DNA of 62,000 bases from Lingula anatina (lineage: Eukaryota > Brachiopoda > Lingulata > Lingulida > Lingulidae): NCBI RefSeq assembly GCF_001039355.2, contig NW_019773792.1, positions 107,702-169,701 of the forward strand, given 5' to 3'. Positions 27,015 to 39,402 of the stretch are shown here, one piece after another. Position 1 is the stretch's first letter; each line of letters begins with the position of its first letter. The notes under the pieces are model-generated. The model saw only the letters and a program-made list of their open reading frames with translations, had not been told where the DNA came from and ran no database searches. The translations under genes were made by a program, and so were the position numbers.

Positions 27015-28312
27015 NCACACACTGGACAAAAGAAGTGTCACCCCCTAACTCAGAGTAATAAAAGTAGGCAGATCTTGGGAACTTATAATGCCTGGTCTAC
27101 TTATAATGTGACTAATGAGTATAAAACTGCTATACATGCTAAAACTGCTATTAACCTGAAGAGGCGGAATATAAGCAATGTCAGTATATCGATACAATTG
27201 AATTGTTTAGTCAGCACCGTGCAGAGGGTCTGGTCTTGGTATAGAAACACTGGATCAAGAGACAAATTGTCTCTGATGGGTCGTCCAAGAAAAACTACTG
27301 GCCGTGAAGACCGACGACTGATTTTGATGTCCAGGTTGTCAAAGTTCGACACTGCTTGTCAGTTGACAACACAGTGGAACAATTTCACACATAAGAATGT
27401 GTCTGTGAAAATTGCTAGGCGTCGGTTACATGCTCATAGAGTGTACAGCAGGGTAGCAAGACTGAAACCTCTTATATCGTTACAAAACAGGCAACGTAGA
27501 GTGAACTAGGGTCAACAGGATCTGGAACTGGACAGTCCATGACAATTGGTCCCATATATTTTTTTCTGATGAGTGTCGCTTTGGTCTGACTTCTGATTAC
27601 AGACGGGTACGATGCTGGCGAACTGCTGGTAAAGCATTTAAACCACATGTACTTAATTTTCGAACCCGGATCAGCAGTATTTCATCATGGTGTGGGGCTG
27701 CATCAGCATCCATGGCGTGGGCGAATTGATAGTGGTTGATGAAAACATGAATCACTAGAAATATATCGATGTTTTGGAGTCAGGCTTGCTACCATCTATT
27801 ACTAACATGTTTGGTGACAGGAATTATCCATTTGTTCACCAGGATGACAATGTTCCTTGTCACAGGACCAGAGCAGTTGATGATTGGTTTGACCAACAGG
27901 ACATTCTCTGGGCGATGTGGCCTGCCCAGAGTCCGGATGAAAACATAATAGAAAATGTGTGGAATCATATGTCAAAACTTTGGACAAATGTCCGTTTAAC
28001 AAGCAGAGAAACTCTGTTATATTCAGTGTTTCATGCTTGGGCCAGCATAAGCCCTGAACGCATCAGACAATTATATGAATCCTTGCTTCGTAGACTGGCA
28101 CCTATTATTAAGTCACGTGGCTATGCTACTAAGTACTAATTTTGGACTTGAAATTGCATATTTTGGTAGAATGTATATTTTGTTCTCATTTTGTGATTTT
28201 TTGTGAAATTTGATGTTAATAAAATGATACCAGGAGCATATCATTCCACAGTCATTTATCTCCCCCATAGTATTGGCTCAGTAGGGGTGACACTTCTTTT
28301 GTCCAGTGTGTG
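26388..28312 (+). mobile_element. Tc1/mariner-type transposon with an internal duplicated segment
   Basis: Inverted ends CACACACTGGACAAAAGAAG at both sides run for about 30 bp, flanked by TA target duplications at 26386-26387 and 28313-28314. The first 627 bp (26388-27014) are repeated exactly after a single N at 27016-27642, starting at the first base of the element. Without that repeat the element is about 1.3 kb, normal for Tc1. The repeat is probably an assembly artefact. Confidence 0.9.
27075..28139 (+). pseudogene. Degenerate Tc1-type transposase
   Basis: The N-terminal part (27075-27509) has the helix-turn-helix DNA-binding region with the GRPRKTT linker typical of Tc1 transposases. 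A TAG stop at 27507 is followed by frameshifted sequence. Catalytic pieces remain: FSDECRFGL (first Asp) near 27,565, HQDDNVPCH (second Asp) and WPAQSPDENIIENVW (third acidic residue) in the open stretch 27774-28139. Because of several stops and frame changes it cannot make an active enzyme. An identical copy of the N-terminal part lies at 26447-26881. Confidence 0.85.
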
Positions 28313-31019
28313 TATATATATATATATACTGAGCTACCAGTAAATCACAGTGTATTTTAAGCATTAATAATCTCAACGTTATCAAAGCACTATACCTAAC
28401 CTAGCATGGCTTTAGCTATACCTGTACAAACGATGGAGTTCAACATTTATTTGCTCCATCAATTTATTTACTTTACCAAGTATATCAAGGCAACAGCACC
28501 TGATGATGTCCAAGCTTGCACCACACATTAGCATACACCTAACACTCTTAACTTTGCCTTGGGGCTTTCATCGAACATGTGCTCATATTTGACCCAGGTA
28601 ATAAGAAATTTTCATTAAAATTATTACTGCGTGGAAAAAAAAACCAAACAAAACAAAACAAAATGCCTACATTTAAGAATTAAAAAACCTGTATCAATTC
28701 CTCGGGGTGTGACAACTATGCTGAGCAACAGTTAATTACAGCACTCTGCTTCGGTAGAATTTTAATTAATATATTAAAATACATTGTAAATCCCCATTAT
28801 GTAATAAAACAGCACGAAACATCGTTATGATACAGATTAGTTGTTTATCTGTATACAAGGTCCATAATACCTTAAAACCTTAGAAATTTTCTGATTGGTT
28901 TGATTAACTGTGGATTACCAAACTGTGAAACTGCATGTGACACCGCAGGGACTGGGATTGTGGTAGGAGTGGTATGCCACAAAGTGCAGCAGGAGTTCAA
29001 GGCGATTTGCAGAGCTCCAGGTAATTTATTGGGTGTTATGATTGAAGTGGCACATTTCCATCACACCATCCTGTTTTTGGCTGGATGATTATTATGAAAT
29101 TTCTGTGGTTAGATTATTTTTGTATATTTTCTGCAATATTTCAGTAGATGTCATTTTGTCTGCTGCAGAGGCTGAACGGTCCGTTTTCTAACCGATGAGC
29201 GCCAACACTCAATGAGCGTGATTAGATATAAAATATCAGTGGTCTGCGTATTTCTATTTGTTTGCGACCATGACGCTTGCCTTTCCGCTTTGCTTTGATC
29301 GTTGAATTTCCGAGATATCCACATTATTGACGCCCGTTTTCTTTAAGAAGAAAAAGTTACTGTACAAGCCATCGTAAAGTAAGCAATTTTTTTGTTTAAG
29401 CATGGAGAAATGATTTGGATAGTTTTTGTATTCAAATGTACATGTATGTATGCATTTACGATCATTTTACTGATTCTGCTATTTTGTATATAATGATCCC
29501 TGAGCCGCACCTGTTTAAGCCGGTTATCAATAAATGACCAAATGTTTTAATCACTGCTTTTCCTTGCTTCCACTGTTTACTATTTTATTTAGCCTTAACT
29601 GAACCATTTTCATCACCTTTTTCCTTCTTTGGTGTTTAGACCATTATACTGCATTGATATTAAAATATTCTACCGGGTCAGCTGTTCCCCTGTTTTATAT
29701 ATTTTCTATTTTGTTTTACGGCTGCCACTGACATGCCTTTAAATATTTATACATTTACATTTGTTTCAATTTGTTTCGATGTCTGCATTACCAGGTGAAC
29801 TAAACTTTCATGGGTTTCTGGTCGACTTTCTGTCACAAGGTTACAAGTATTTTGAAGTTGTTATGCTCCTCTGTTCTGGATAGTAAACCAGCTATGTATG
29901 TTTTGCCTAGTTGTGAGCTACCATTACCTTATTAAGTTTTCATCGGTCGCCTAGATGTTTACTAATTTTATTTCTAATTCTACTTTTAGGTGATTCTCGC
30001 CTAGTTGGTGTTACCAGATGTCCCTGTTATTTTATGTTCACGACCGATCTGAGGCTGTTGTCCGCATGTTTTTTTCCATGGCGGTGGACTGGGAGATATA
30101 TTGTACTTATGTTATCAATAAGGCTCGCGGCATATACAGGCAGTGCATTGGTTGAGTTTATATCTTTTAAATAAAACCATCTATAAAGGTGTATGTAGTT
30201 ACACACATCTCATATACATGTTTTTAAATTTATTTTTGGGGAGACCCATAAAGCTATTCACCAGCTATCCAGTGGCAAAACACCTGGCTCAGACTCCATC
30301 CCAGCTGAAGCCTACAAAGATGGTGGCATAGTGGTGACTGAGAAGTTACAACTGTTCCAGCTCATCTGGCAGCACGAGACAGTTCTACGGGACTTCAAAG
30401 ATGCTTCCATTATACACCAAGCGCCAAGGTAATCGCCATGCATGTGAAAATCATCGTGGCTAAATCGTGCCTCGTACAGCATCCATATAGAAAACACTGT
30501 ATCTAATTACCGAACCAATGCGGGCCGTCATCAGTAAGTAGACGTGTGAACAGAGTACCTCGATGTTTGCTTTCAAAAGATTGTAAAAACATATAAACAA
30601 AAGAAAACAGAAAACTAAGTTTCAATGCACAGCTTAGTTTTTACATGAATGTGGTGATCAGTATAGATTCAGATGGAACATTAATAAATGTCAACCTCTT
30701 TTAAAACACCATCGTGCGTGTGTTTGAGAGAGAGTGTGAGAGAGAACAGGCCGTCATAAGGTAGGTTCATAAGGTCGGTTGTTTGAATGGGTTAGTGAAA
30801 TACCTGTAACTGATGATATTTCATTAACTCTAGTATTCTGTAAATTCTAATGAACGGGAGAGAAGTGACTTAAAGATTAGAAAACAGCGTGGTCTACGGT
30901 ACCATAATTACATTTCTGAAGTACATTGATAAAATGTCATATCAAAATATACGCTGCATATTGGAATCAAAATAAGCGTATCACGGTTAAACACTTTCTT
31001 AAATTCATCATAATTTCAG

Positions 31020-31300
31020 ATGGTGACTGGCGTAGTTTTCCCCGCATTTATTGCAGCAAGTTTAGCAGCCATTGCTTTAGAACTGGCAAAAGCAGAATGC
31101 TGTTACCCCACTTACCGATACTGTAACGATTGCAGCAGAGTAAGTTAATTTTTCTAAAAATAATAGTTTTCTCATTTAATTGCAAACAGAAATAACATAC
31201 ATCACTTTGTAAATAAGTATTGAATTTTTCCATTTTTCTAATATTATCGTGATCATAATTGGTGATGATTTTAGAAATAGAGGGGGTAGCAGTTGCTACC

Positions 31301-31340
<40 letters not shown>

Positions 31341-31458
31341 ACTAATTTTAAGCTTATTGCAGCAACACCCTTGCTGCGGCAAAGGATGGTGTAACCCATT
31401 CTGCTGTGCTTGCCAGGGTGGCTGTCATTATCAAGCCGGATGTACACCTTTTTCTTAG
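31020..31458 (+). CDS. Secreted 12-Cys Diedel-like peptide without EF-hands, gene A (71 aa as read, two exons)
   Basis: Exon 31020-31139 encodes a 25-residue signal peptide and ECCYPTYRYCNDCSR. It begins directly after an acceptor (TAATTTCAG|ATG), as in B, C and E, and its coding length of 40 codons equals exon 1 of B. The donor is GTAAGT. Exon 31363-31458 reads QHPCCGKGWCNPFCCACQGGC..C and stops at TAG. Spacing matches exon 2 of B and C, and the total of 12 Cys is the same, with two extra pairs replacing the CxC of exon 3. Odd: just past the stop another frame reads KCSCGVAM before a possible donor (near 31,488), so a one-base slip in the T run before the stop may have truncated a longer protein. 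Further Cys-bearing open segments at 31,728-31,790 and 31,954-32,030 follow acceptor-like sites, but I could not join them in frame. Confidence 0.6.
31305..31336. repeat. AG microsatellite in gene A intron 1
   Basis: GAGAGA run about 30 bp before the exon 2 acceptor region. Confidence 0.85.
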
Positions 31459-32153
31459 GGGAAAGTGCTCTTGCGGCGTGGCCATGGGTAAAAATCACCC
31501 AACTTATATGTTTTTTGTGTGCTCGTCTTCACGACCATCAAGTTACATTTTATTCTAATCCATACATCAAGTCATATTAAAGTGTCGGATACACACCGAT
31601 TAACACACTAGTATATAATGTTTCATTAACTCACATCACATTTAGTCACTACCAACACTGATCGTGCCAAAGAAACGTGAAGAAAAACATCGTATCCTTA
31701 CTCGTCAATACGTACATTTTCTTGTAGGATCCACACCGGTTGTACATGTACTAGCAGCTGCAAGAGAGAAAGTGACAATAACGTGCCCTAGTTAGACGCT
31801 AAGGGGAAACACGGGCAACAGAATGGACTAAGACGGGTGGGTGGAATTGTAAAGGTCGTCACTAACCAATAATTGCATCGTGATCCAAACATAAACAATT
31901 GATAAAATGCTTTTCTATTTTTATTTCTATTTCTATTTTTCTTATTTTCCATTAGAAAAGTTATACCGGAATTTGTGATACCTGCATCCACGAACAGAAA
32001 GGTTGTTCGACATATTTTGATAGCGGTGTAATTATGAATAATAATAATAATAATAATTATAATAATAATACTGGTATCAATCGCTTAATTGTTAAAAGTA
32101 TTTTGAACAAGCTTAAGAGGTCCCACACTTAGGTACCTGTAAAATATGCTAGT

Positions 32154-32240
32154 GGCGAGTATCAGCACAGTCTTCTCTCCTTCTACAGCCACCCCTACTG
32201 TACACTGACAGCCGAATATGCTACACCCTCCAAAACTACC
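32154..32240 (-). pseudogene. Orphan Cys exon 2 relic
   Basis: Same content and frameshift as 21928-22014, with acceptor TTTCGCAG. It sits between gene A and the 3' end of gene B. Confidence 0.6.
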
Positions 32241-32848
32241 CTGCGAAAGAGTGAATGAAATTAATACCTAATTTTCATTTAGGCCTACAGTGTGCGTTTC
32301 AAAAATGAAACAGACCTGTGATCACTTCTTTTGGACTACCGATGTTAAACACAAATTGTACCCGTATGGCGTCGTAATGAAAGCAGCGATAGTACGAACA
32401 TAGATTATGAATTCGCACCCGTCGTGAGTCGCAAGGAGATCAGAACGAAGCCAAGTATGAGACAGCCACCGTAAGAGTACTCCAAGAACTTGTTACAAAA
32501 CTTATGTATCGGTAAAGAATATAAGATCAGTGGATATAGTATACATAATGGCCGTTTCGTGCAAATGAAGGCCGTTTAGCAAACTTGGACTTTGTCAAAA
32601 CGCAGTTTCTATACACTTTATAAGCTTTTTAGTATGGCGTTAGTTAGTTTTTCATACATGTAGCGTCGGCTTTTTTCAGTTGCATTTAGCAAAAAGGGAA
32701 ACTAAAACACTTGTAAATTACATTTGTACGTGGCTTACATACTGTATGTCTAAAATTAAAATCAATTTCAAACTTCGTCACTCCATTTACTTTTTGAAAA
32801 TAGAATTTGGCCCCACATTCATTAATCTCTTAATCAGTGAAATAAGGC

Positions 32849-33137
32849 TTAAAACTGACTTTTTTCTTCATAACTGGTCGTAAATTGACATACTGTATTT
32901 ATCTTTTCCTCCAGTTCGTAAATGTTCTTTAAATAAGGTATTTTACTCCGAGTGCATTGAAAAATCACCACTCTCACTGCTATGTATGGATGCATAGCTG
33001 CCAGCATTGACATAACGGCAGCTTTATATGGCCTATTATTTTTATATGGGTAAAAGTATATGAGCAATTTAAAATTGTGCTATGACATATATAACTATAA
33101 TATTACTATAAAGTGGTTCAATAATTCATCATTTAAT
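32849..33137 (-). other. 3'UTR or flank of gene B
   Basis: Downstream of the gene B stop and conserved with gene C. ATTAAA on the minus strand at 33132-33137 is a possible poly(A) signal. Confidence 0.4.
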
Positions 33138-33354
33138 CAATCATTTTGTTGAAACGTCCCTTTTTTGCGTTATTGTTTCAAGGGTAAATCTAGTATTACA
33201 ACATGAAAACAATCAAATAGTCTGACTAATGTCCTAAACCTCATCCGAATAAATTGGTGTTACCAAACGTCAAGGAGAGCCATTTCTTGGCAAACCAAAG
33301 TTTAAATGCATCAGGATATATATTTTTTATCCGTATTGTCGACACAGACGAGCG

Positions 33355-36300
33355 TTACTTTTTCAGCTCGGCATCGAATTCACCCGGATCAATCCTGTCG
33401 TCATTATTCACGTCCATGATGTCAAATTCAGCGACGCTGCTTCTTTTTGTCGACAAGGCCATTGCGGCCTCTTTAAACTCAGCCTTGGAGACGTGATTAT
33501 CCCTAAAACATGCGTTTATCATTAATGCAGAACAAATCAATGTAGATGCCCAATATATTAATACATTTAAACCAATAAGGGTAGATTCAATTTCATTCAG
33601 TTTCTTACTGCCTTGAATACGTAGTAAGCTTTTACTGACTGTAACAGACAGTATGGCAGCCATTTGTATAAAAAAAAAGATATTTAAAAAAATATTATTT
33701 ATTTTATTCGTATAAACCTGGCCTTGTTTTTTTATCGATGCACCGCTCCATTCAACTTCCTTATAACATAACAACAGAATAAACTATTGCTCGACAATTG
33801 ATTTCACCTGCGATCAAAAATAAGCAAATTGATTATTTCCTTTTTAAATGCGAACATTTTAAATTCAGCATAAAATATATACTGTAGCACTCACATAAGA
33901 ATAAGTTATATCAACAAAAGCATTACATTATGCGAATGCCGCTTTGGCAGATGCAAGTAGAATATGGAAATGATATTTATACAGCCGAGCCGTTTACTAC
34001 CCTTAAAGTAAAAAGCATGCAGTAGCTAAGTGGCAAATTAAAAGGGTTTTGAGCTGGATGGAACCAGTCTCACGATAGATACCATTTTATTTACTACCCT
34101 ATTGAGATAAATAAATTGAATACTAGTAAGAGTAAGCTTTGTCCCAATCACGTCCCTTGCCGTCTTAACCAACTGATTTTTTTCTCTACAGTTGCATGCG
34201 CATAATAGATGCATAGTTGAAATGCTTTCGATGATACACTTGTAAATACTAACTAAAATGAACACATTTCTTCTTTTCTGGTAAAAGCTTTTAAATTTCT
34301 TTAAAGTATACACGCTGCCGTGCTTTTTTCAATACGTTCATTGTGTTGTCACTCCAGCTTAGCCTTTTGTTCGATTCAGCACCCAATGCTACCAATTCCA
34401 ACAGGCTCTTTACAATTTCGATAAATCATCAAAGCAAATGCTCATAATATTGAAGATTATTGCATGGAGCTGCGTTATTCCGGTATATATTGTTTTATTT
34501 CAGAGAACACCTTTTATTTTTATAATGTTGCCTGGTATACACCATTTTGTGTGGTTTCAAATGTGGTTTGTTTGTTTGTTTTTATTGCAGCTGTATCTTA
34601 ACCACTGCCAAAACTTCGAAGTAAATTATTAAGTTTCTTTAATATTTCATTGACTGTCACACTGTCTACTGCCTTCTAGATTTCAAACCACGGGGTTGAT
34701 TTGTAGAAATACTATGAATTTTGAGTTAATCACATAGTGAGTAAAAGTTAAAAACTGACATCCTTAGTGGTTTGGTTTGTTGAAATCCCCCCGGTCCTCA
34801 CCTGTCTTTATCAATGTCACTGAATGCAGCCTTGGTGTTGGCTCTGGTAACCAAGGGCGACGTATAATCAACTGCTCTCTTTTTGTCACAGCTGCACATG
34901 GCGGGTCTGTAATTAAAAAAAAGCGCACTAAGTTACTCATGTCCTAAAGATTTTTTGTTGAAGGGTCGAAATAACATCCCTGATGGATAGAAAAACATAC
35001 GTTTTATCTCTTTAGAAACAGAGGGGGAATACTTACATTGCACCCATAGTGAAGTGAGTGTCAACGCAGTTCTCTTTCTTTCTGCAGCCGCCCTTACAAG
35101 CACAACCGAAAATGTTACACGACCCAACTCCACAATATGGGGCTACCTTAAGTAGGATGAACAAATGTAATTGTTAATGATTCTCCCTTTTTCCTCTCTC
35201 GCTTATATAATTAACTAACACTCACAGTGATTATTTTGGGTATCATTCTTCATACAGTCGATATAAAGTAAGGTCAAAATCTTCATTATGGATGTACGTA
35301 CTTTTTATCATACACGCTAACTTGGAAGTCATTCTTGTAAGAATTGATGTTGAAAACCTTAACCGATTAACTCACATGACTAGGGTATAACAATAATACA
35401 GTTCTTCATGAAAAAAGTTTCCCCAAGATACCCCAGAACACACAGGAATTTACAATCGCGAGGTAATCCACAGTTTTAAACAACCTTCTATTGGACAATA
35501 GATGTTATCTTCAATCACAACATCCAAGGGAACAAAAGTCACCCCGGTATATGGAGTTGGTTTCCAACTTTTGAAAGACGGTGGCCTTTATTTTTTGGAA
35601 ATACTTATATCCATATTTTACAACAATAAAAATTACACTGTTGTTATTTATTTTTTATTTAAAAAGATACCCATTATCGGTTCATCAGCAAACTCAAAGC
35701 CGGCCGTTCGTGTAGCAGTTCTTCAAGCGACTCTAAAACGTCATGATATTGATATTTTCGAGGGCCTCGAACCCCGCGCCGAGTGTCGGGGAGGCGGGGG
35801 GGGGGGGGGGAGGAGCGGTTTTGCATCCGTGAACCTCCCTTCAAATAATCCTGGATCCGCCCCTGGTACATAGGCTGTGATTTTGCAAAGCGTAGCATCC
35901 ATGGTGATGAATGAGACACGTGATAATATCACTTATATGCTCTCCAATATACACAAAAACATGCCTTCAAAAATTAATCACGCTGTACACTTTCATTGCC
36001 ATCACTGAGAATAAAATCGGAGTCCAACTGACTCCAAACTTGGAGTCCAGCAGTGGTGCCTAAAATAACTCCCAATTAGAGTGAAGTTGACTCCGATGGA
36101 GAAATGCCATCCCAGACCCCACAGGAGGGTCACAATTGACTCCATTCACACAACCCTTCATCCCTTGATTTATCTCTACAAAAGAGTCACCATGACCCCA
36201 TATTAAGGAATTTTAGAGTCCTTGGCACATTATGAACTAAAACAACAACAACAACAACAACAGTGCGGGGAGAGACAGCAAGTATCGAACACACGTCCTC

Positions 36301-37328
36301 CCGCTCCAGAGGCGTACACCATAACCTCTAGGCCATGCGGTCTCTTGTGATGTATAAAGCAATAACAAACAATTTGTAAATTTTGTAATAAACAACATGA
36401 CATATATTTATATATCTACCACAAATATACCAATGAGTGAGCATACCTCTTCACTGACATGCATTGGTAGGTCAAACCTACAACCTGGAAACAAAACCCG
36501 ATGGCCTGTATACCAACATACCACACAAAGGGTGTGGCAACTGAGAGCCCGGGCCAGTAATAATTAAGTGCACGAGTTCTACATGCAGAAACACACAGAA
36601 AACCACTTGTTCATGCATAAAACCAACTATGGCCAATAAAGTAATGTTTATACTGACAAAGGATGATGAAAACTGGTCTCTCCACGCCGTCTGCTCACTG
36701 CCATCACAAGTAATACCCCCTTTACACTGGACGGCGTCCTTTCTGCGTCCTCTCTACGACCATGAAATTTGGCATCGCTGTGGTCTTAATAAGGAGGCAC
36801 GAGCATTAATTTTGTATCAGAATGAATGCTCAATGATCGGCCAGTTGTCGGCACGTAAAGTATTATAATTCTTTTACTCTCAAATGGGGCCGTACTGCTG
36901 GACGCAGAAAGGACGCCGTCCAGTGTAAAGGGGGCTTAATGAAACGAAGCTTACTGTCCAGCGAGCGAAAAGAGTCGTTGAAAAGGGTCAGCTAGACACT
37001 GGCCCCCGATAATTTGACTCTGATTTTAGAGTCAGATTGACTCCATGAGAGCCAGGGGGTGATTGACTCTGATAAGAGAGTCTAAAGCTCTGGTAGTGGG
37101 GTAATTTGACCCTTATATAGGAGTCAAATTAACTCCATGAGGGTCAAGGGGTGCTGGACTCTGACTAGAGAGTCAAATGACTCCCATTTTATTCTCAGTG
37201 ATACGTACCTTTTGGCAGTCGGCACAGTAAGGGCTTACCCATTCCATGCAACACACGGCTTGCCCAAATTCAACCAAATTTGCTGTAACAAGGGCTGCTG
37301 CTAGCGCGAATATTTTAGCATCGCCCAT
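33355..37328 (-). CDS. Secreted 12-Cys (Diedel-like) protein with C-terminal EF-hand pair, gene B (160 aa)
   Basis: Exons (minus) 37328-37209, 35146-35037, 34906-34802, 33502-33355; GT-AG borders with compatible phases, 483 nt. Signal peptide 1-24, then VCC and the two-Cys pair of exon 1, the core YCGVGSCNIFGCACKGGC in exon 2, and CSC plus DKKR (84-87) in exon 3. EF loops are at 109-120 and 142-153. Compared with C it has one extra residue in exon 1 and three extra (PAM region) at the start of exon 3, where the acceptor has shifted by 9 nt. The rest is close to identical, so the pair arose by recent tandem duplication. Intron 1 has received an inverted-repeat element 8 nt past its donor and a GC-rich element near 35,790. 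Open frame and intact splice sites argue that it is functional. Confidence 0.85.
35760..35880. mobile_element. GC-rich element fragment in gene B intron 1
   Basis: A G tract followed by sequence ending in GGATCCGCCCCTGGTAC, unlike the AT-rich surroundings. The same end is at 42,424 in gene C intron 1, so the element predates the B/C duplication. Family not identified. Confidence 0.5.
36003..37200. mobile_element. Inverted-repeat element 1, copy 2, in gene B intron 1
   Basis: Same ends as copy 1, flanked by AT on both sides. It contains a nested element 2 at 36715-36936. Its right end is 8 nt from the splice donor of gene B exon 1; gene C lacks it. Confidence 0.8.
36715..36936. mobile_element. 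Inverted-repeat element 2, nested copy
   Basis: Ends ACCCCCTTTACACTGGACGG and its complement, flanked by perfect TAAT duplications (36711-36714, 36937-36940). Short and without coding capacity, so a MITE. Confidence 0.8.
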
Positions 37329-37426
37329 CTTCTGAAACAATTTAACACAATAAATACCAAATGAAATACGAACGAAACACATCGTTATAAGAAATCAATG
37401 CTCTTTGTTCACTGCAATACGCCTAC

Positions 37427-37480
37427 CTGCATATTGATACTTTACCAATGAAGTTATTAAACAAATGGATTCACGGGATG
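37427..37480 (-). other. Predicted 5'UTR exon of gene B
   Basis: A donor (GCAG|GTAGGC) at 37427 pairs with the acceptor (TTGTTTCAG) just before the ATG at 37328. The upper end is a guess from the TATA box about 30 nt further upstream. Confidence 0.5.
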
Positions 37481-37509
37481 TCAAAACTGTACAAATTTTG
37501 TGTAGAGCC

Positions 37510-37517
37510 TATTTATA
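37510..37517 (-). promoter_or_regulatory. TATA box of gene B
   Basis: TATAAATA on the minus strand inside GTATAAATAGG. It is conserved with gene C (42912-42919) and placed correctly before the predicted untranslated exon. Confidence 0.6.
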
Positions 37518-37533
37518 CATGCACCTCGTCAGC

Positions 37534-37543
37534 CGAACTCCCC
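37534..37543 (-). promoter_or_regulatory. kB/Rel-like site upstream of gene B
   Basis: GGGGAGTTCG on the minus strand, 16 nt upstream of the TATA box. It matches the NF-kB half-site pattern GGGRNNYYCC at nine of ten positions and is unchanged in gene C. Confidence 0.35.
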
Positions 37544-38930
37544 TGTATTCAAGAGCAAGCCAACGAGTCCTTTTTCTAGCCATGATTTCTATATGCTATT
37601 TATCAGCAAGAATCAACCAAACTTTCTAGAAACTCAGGGTATAGTCAGCCTTATGCTGGTAATCAATTCTCATTGAAATCTATAAGCTTTGGTAGTGACT
37701 TCATGTATAAAGGTATTTTAAACAACACAATAAATTTGAGGTTGCTATTTCAAGAAATTCTGGCAAGAAGAATTGTGGGAATATTAATCAACTATTATGA
37801 GTGGCAAAGAATTTTGTACAAATATATATATATATTGCCGATGATTGAGCATTCATTCTGTAACCGAAACTATGCTTGTGCCTCCTTTCTACGACCGCAG
37901 CGATGCCATCTTCATGGTCGCACAAAGGACGTTGAAAGAACACCGTCCAGTGTATAGGGGTTTTCCGAATGGCCAGATAATTAGGAACTACTGGTAATTA
38001 GTCTCCTTGGACGAAACAGCCGTACGCCGGAATAAAATCATGCAAAAATTAATAATGCAATTTTGATCTTTTCTTTATGTATTATAGACTTAAATATCTG
38101 TGTCATATCATTTTCCCTTTCAGTAATTCAAAAAATCGAAGTGCAGTGTGCGTTTCAGTGCGAAAAGGAAGCAGACTCTTGATCGCTTCTTTTGACTACC
38201 GATGTTAAACACCAATTGTACCCGTATGGCGTGGTTATAGAAGCAGCGATAGTACGAACATAGATTATGAATTTGCACTCGTCGTGAGTCGCAAGGAGAT
38301 CAGAACGAGGCGAAGTAGGAGACAGCATTCGTAAGAGTACTCCAAAATCTTGTTACAATCTTTATATATCGGTAAAGAATATAAGATCTATAGAAACATA
38401 ATAGCCGTTTCCTGCAAATGCAGGCCGTTTAGCAAACTTGGACTTTGTCAAAAGGTAGTTTCTAAAAACTTTATATGCTTTTTAGTATGGCGTTAGTTAG
38501 TTTTTCATACATGTAGCGTCGGCTTTTTTCAGTTGCATTTAGCAAAAAGGGAGTATAAAACACTTGTTAATTACATTTCTATATACGTTTTCTACGTGAC
38601 AGGTTTCAGAATAAACTTGTCAAAAGGCAGTTTCTATACACTTTATAAATTTTATTTAAGGTATGGCGGTAGATCATCCCGTAGATCAATCGGGAGCGTC
38701 GTTTCCTTTTGTCAGTTGCATTTAGTAAAAAAGGGAGGATAAAACACTTGTTAATTACTTTTGTACGTGGGTAACATACTGAATGTCTAAAATTAAAATC
38801 AAACTTCAAACTTCGTCACTCCATTTGCTTGGTTTGTGAAAATGGAATTTGGCCTCACATTCATTAATCTCTTAATCAGTGATATTAAGGCCTAAAACAG
38901 AATCTTTTCTTCATAACTGCTCGTAAATTG

Positions 38931-39184
38931 TCATACTGTATTTATCTGTTCCTCCAGTTCATAAATGTTCTCTAAATAAGGTATTTTACTGCGAGTGCAT
39001 TGAAAAATCACTACTCTCACTGCTATGTATGGATGCATAGCTGCCAGCATTGACATAACGGCAGCTTTATATGGCCTATTATTTTTTATATGGGTAAAAC
39101 GATATTTTGTGATGAAGAATATGAGCAATTGAAAAGTATAACTATAATTTAACTATAAAGAGGTTCAATAATTCATTATTTAAT
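38931..39184 (-). other. 3'UTR or flank of gene C
   Basis: Counterpart of the gene B flank, with ATTAAA on the minus strand at 39179-39184. Confidence 0.4.
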
Positions 39185-39402
39185 CATTTTTTTTTTGTTG
39201 AAACGCCCCTTTTTTGCGTTTCTTGTCAAGGGTAACTCTAGTATTACAACATGAAAACAATCAAAAAGTCTGAATAATGTCCTTAACCTCATCCGAATAA
39301 ATTGGTGTTACCAAACGTCAAAGAGAGCCATTTCTTTGCAAACCAAAGTTTAAATGCATCAGGATATATATTTTTTATCCGTATTGTCGACACAGGCGAG
39401 CG

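Larger units (their letters stand above)
23449..29560. repeat. Segmental repeat copy d
   Basis: Begins right after the N at 23448. It matches copy c at its start, copy a (2,160-3,061) at 25,520-26,420, and holds the Tc1 element. From about 28,880 it continues as the partner of 19,575-23,447. Confidence 0.8.
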
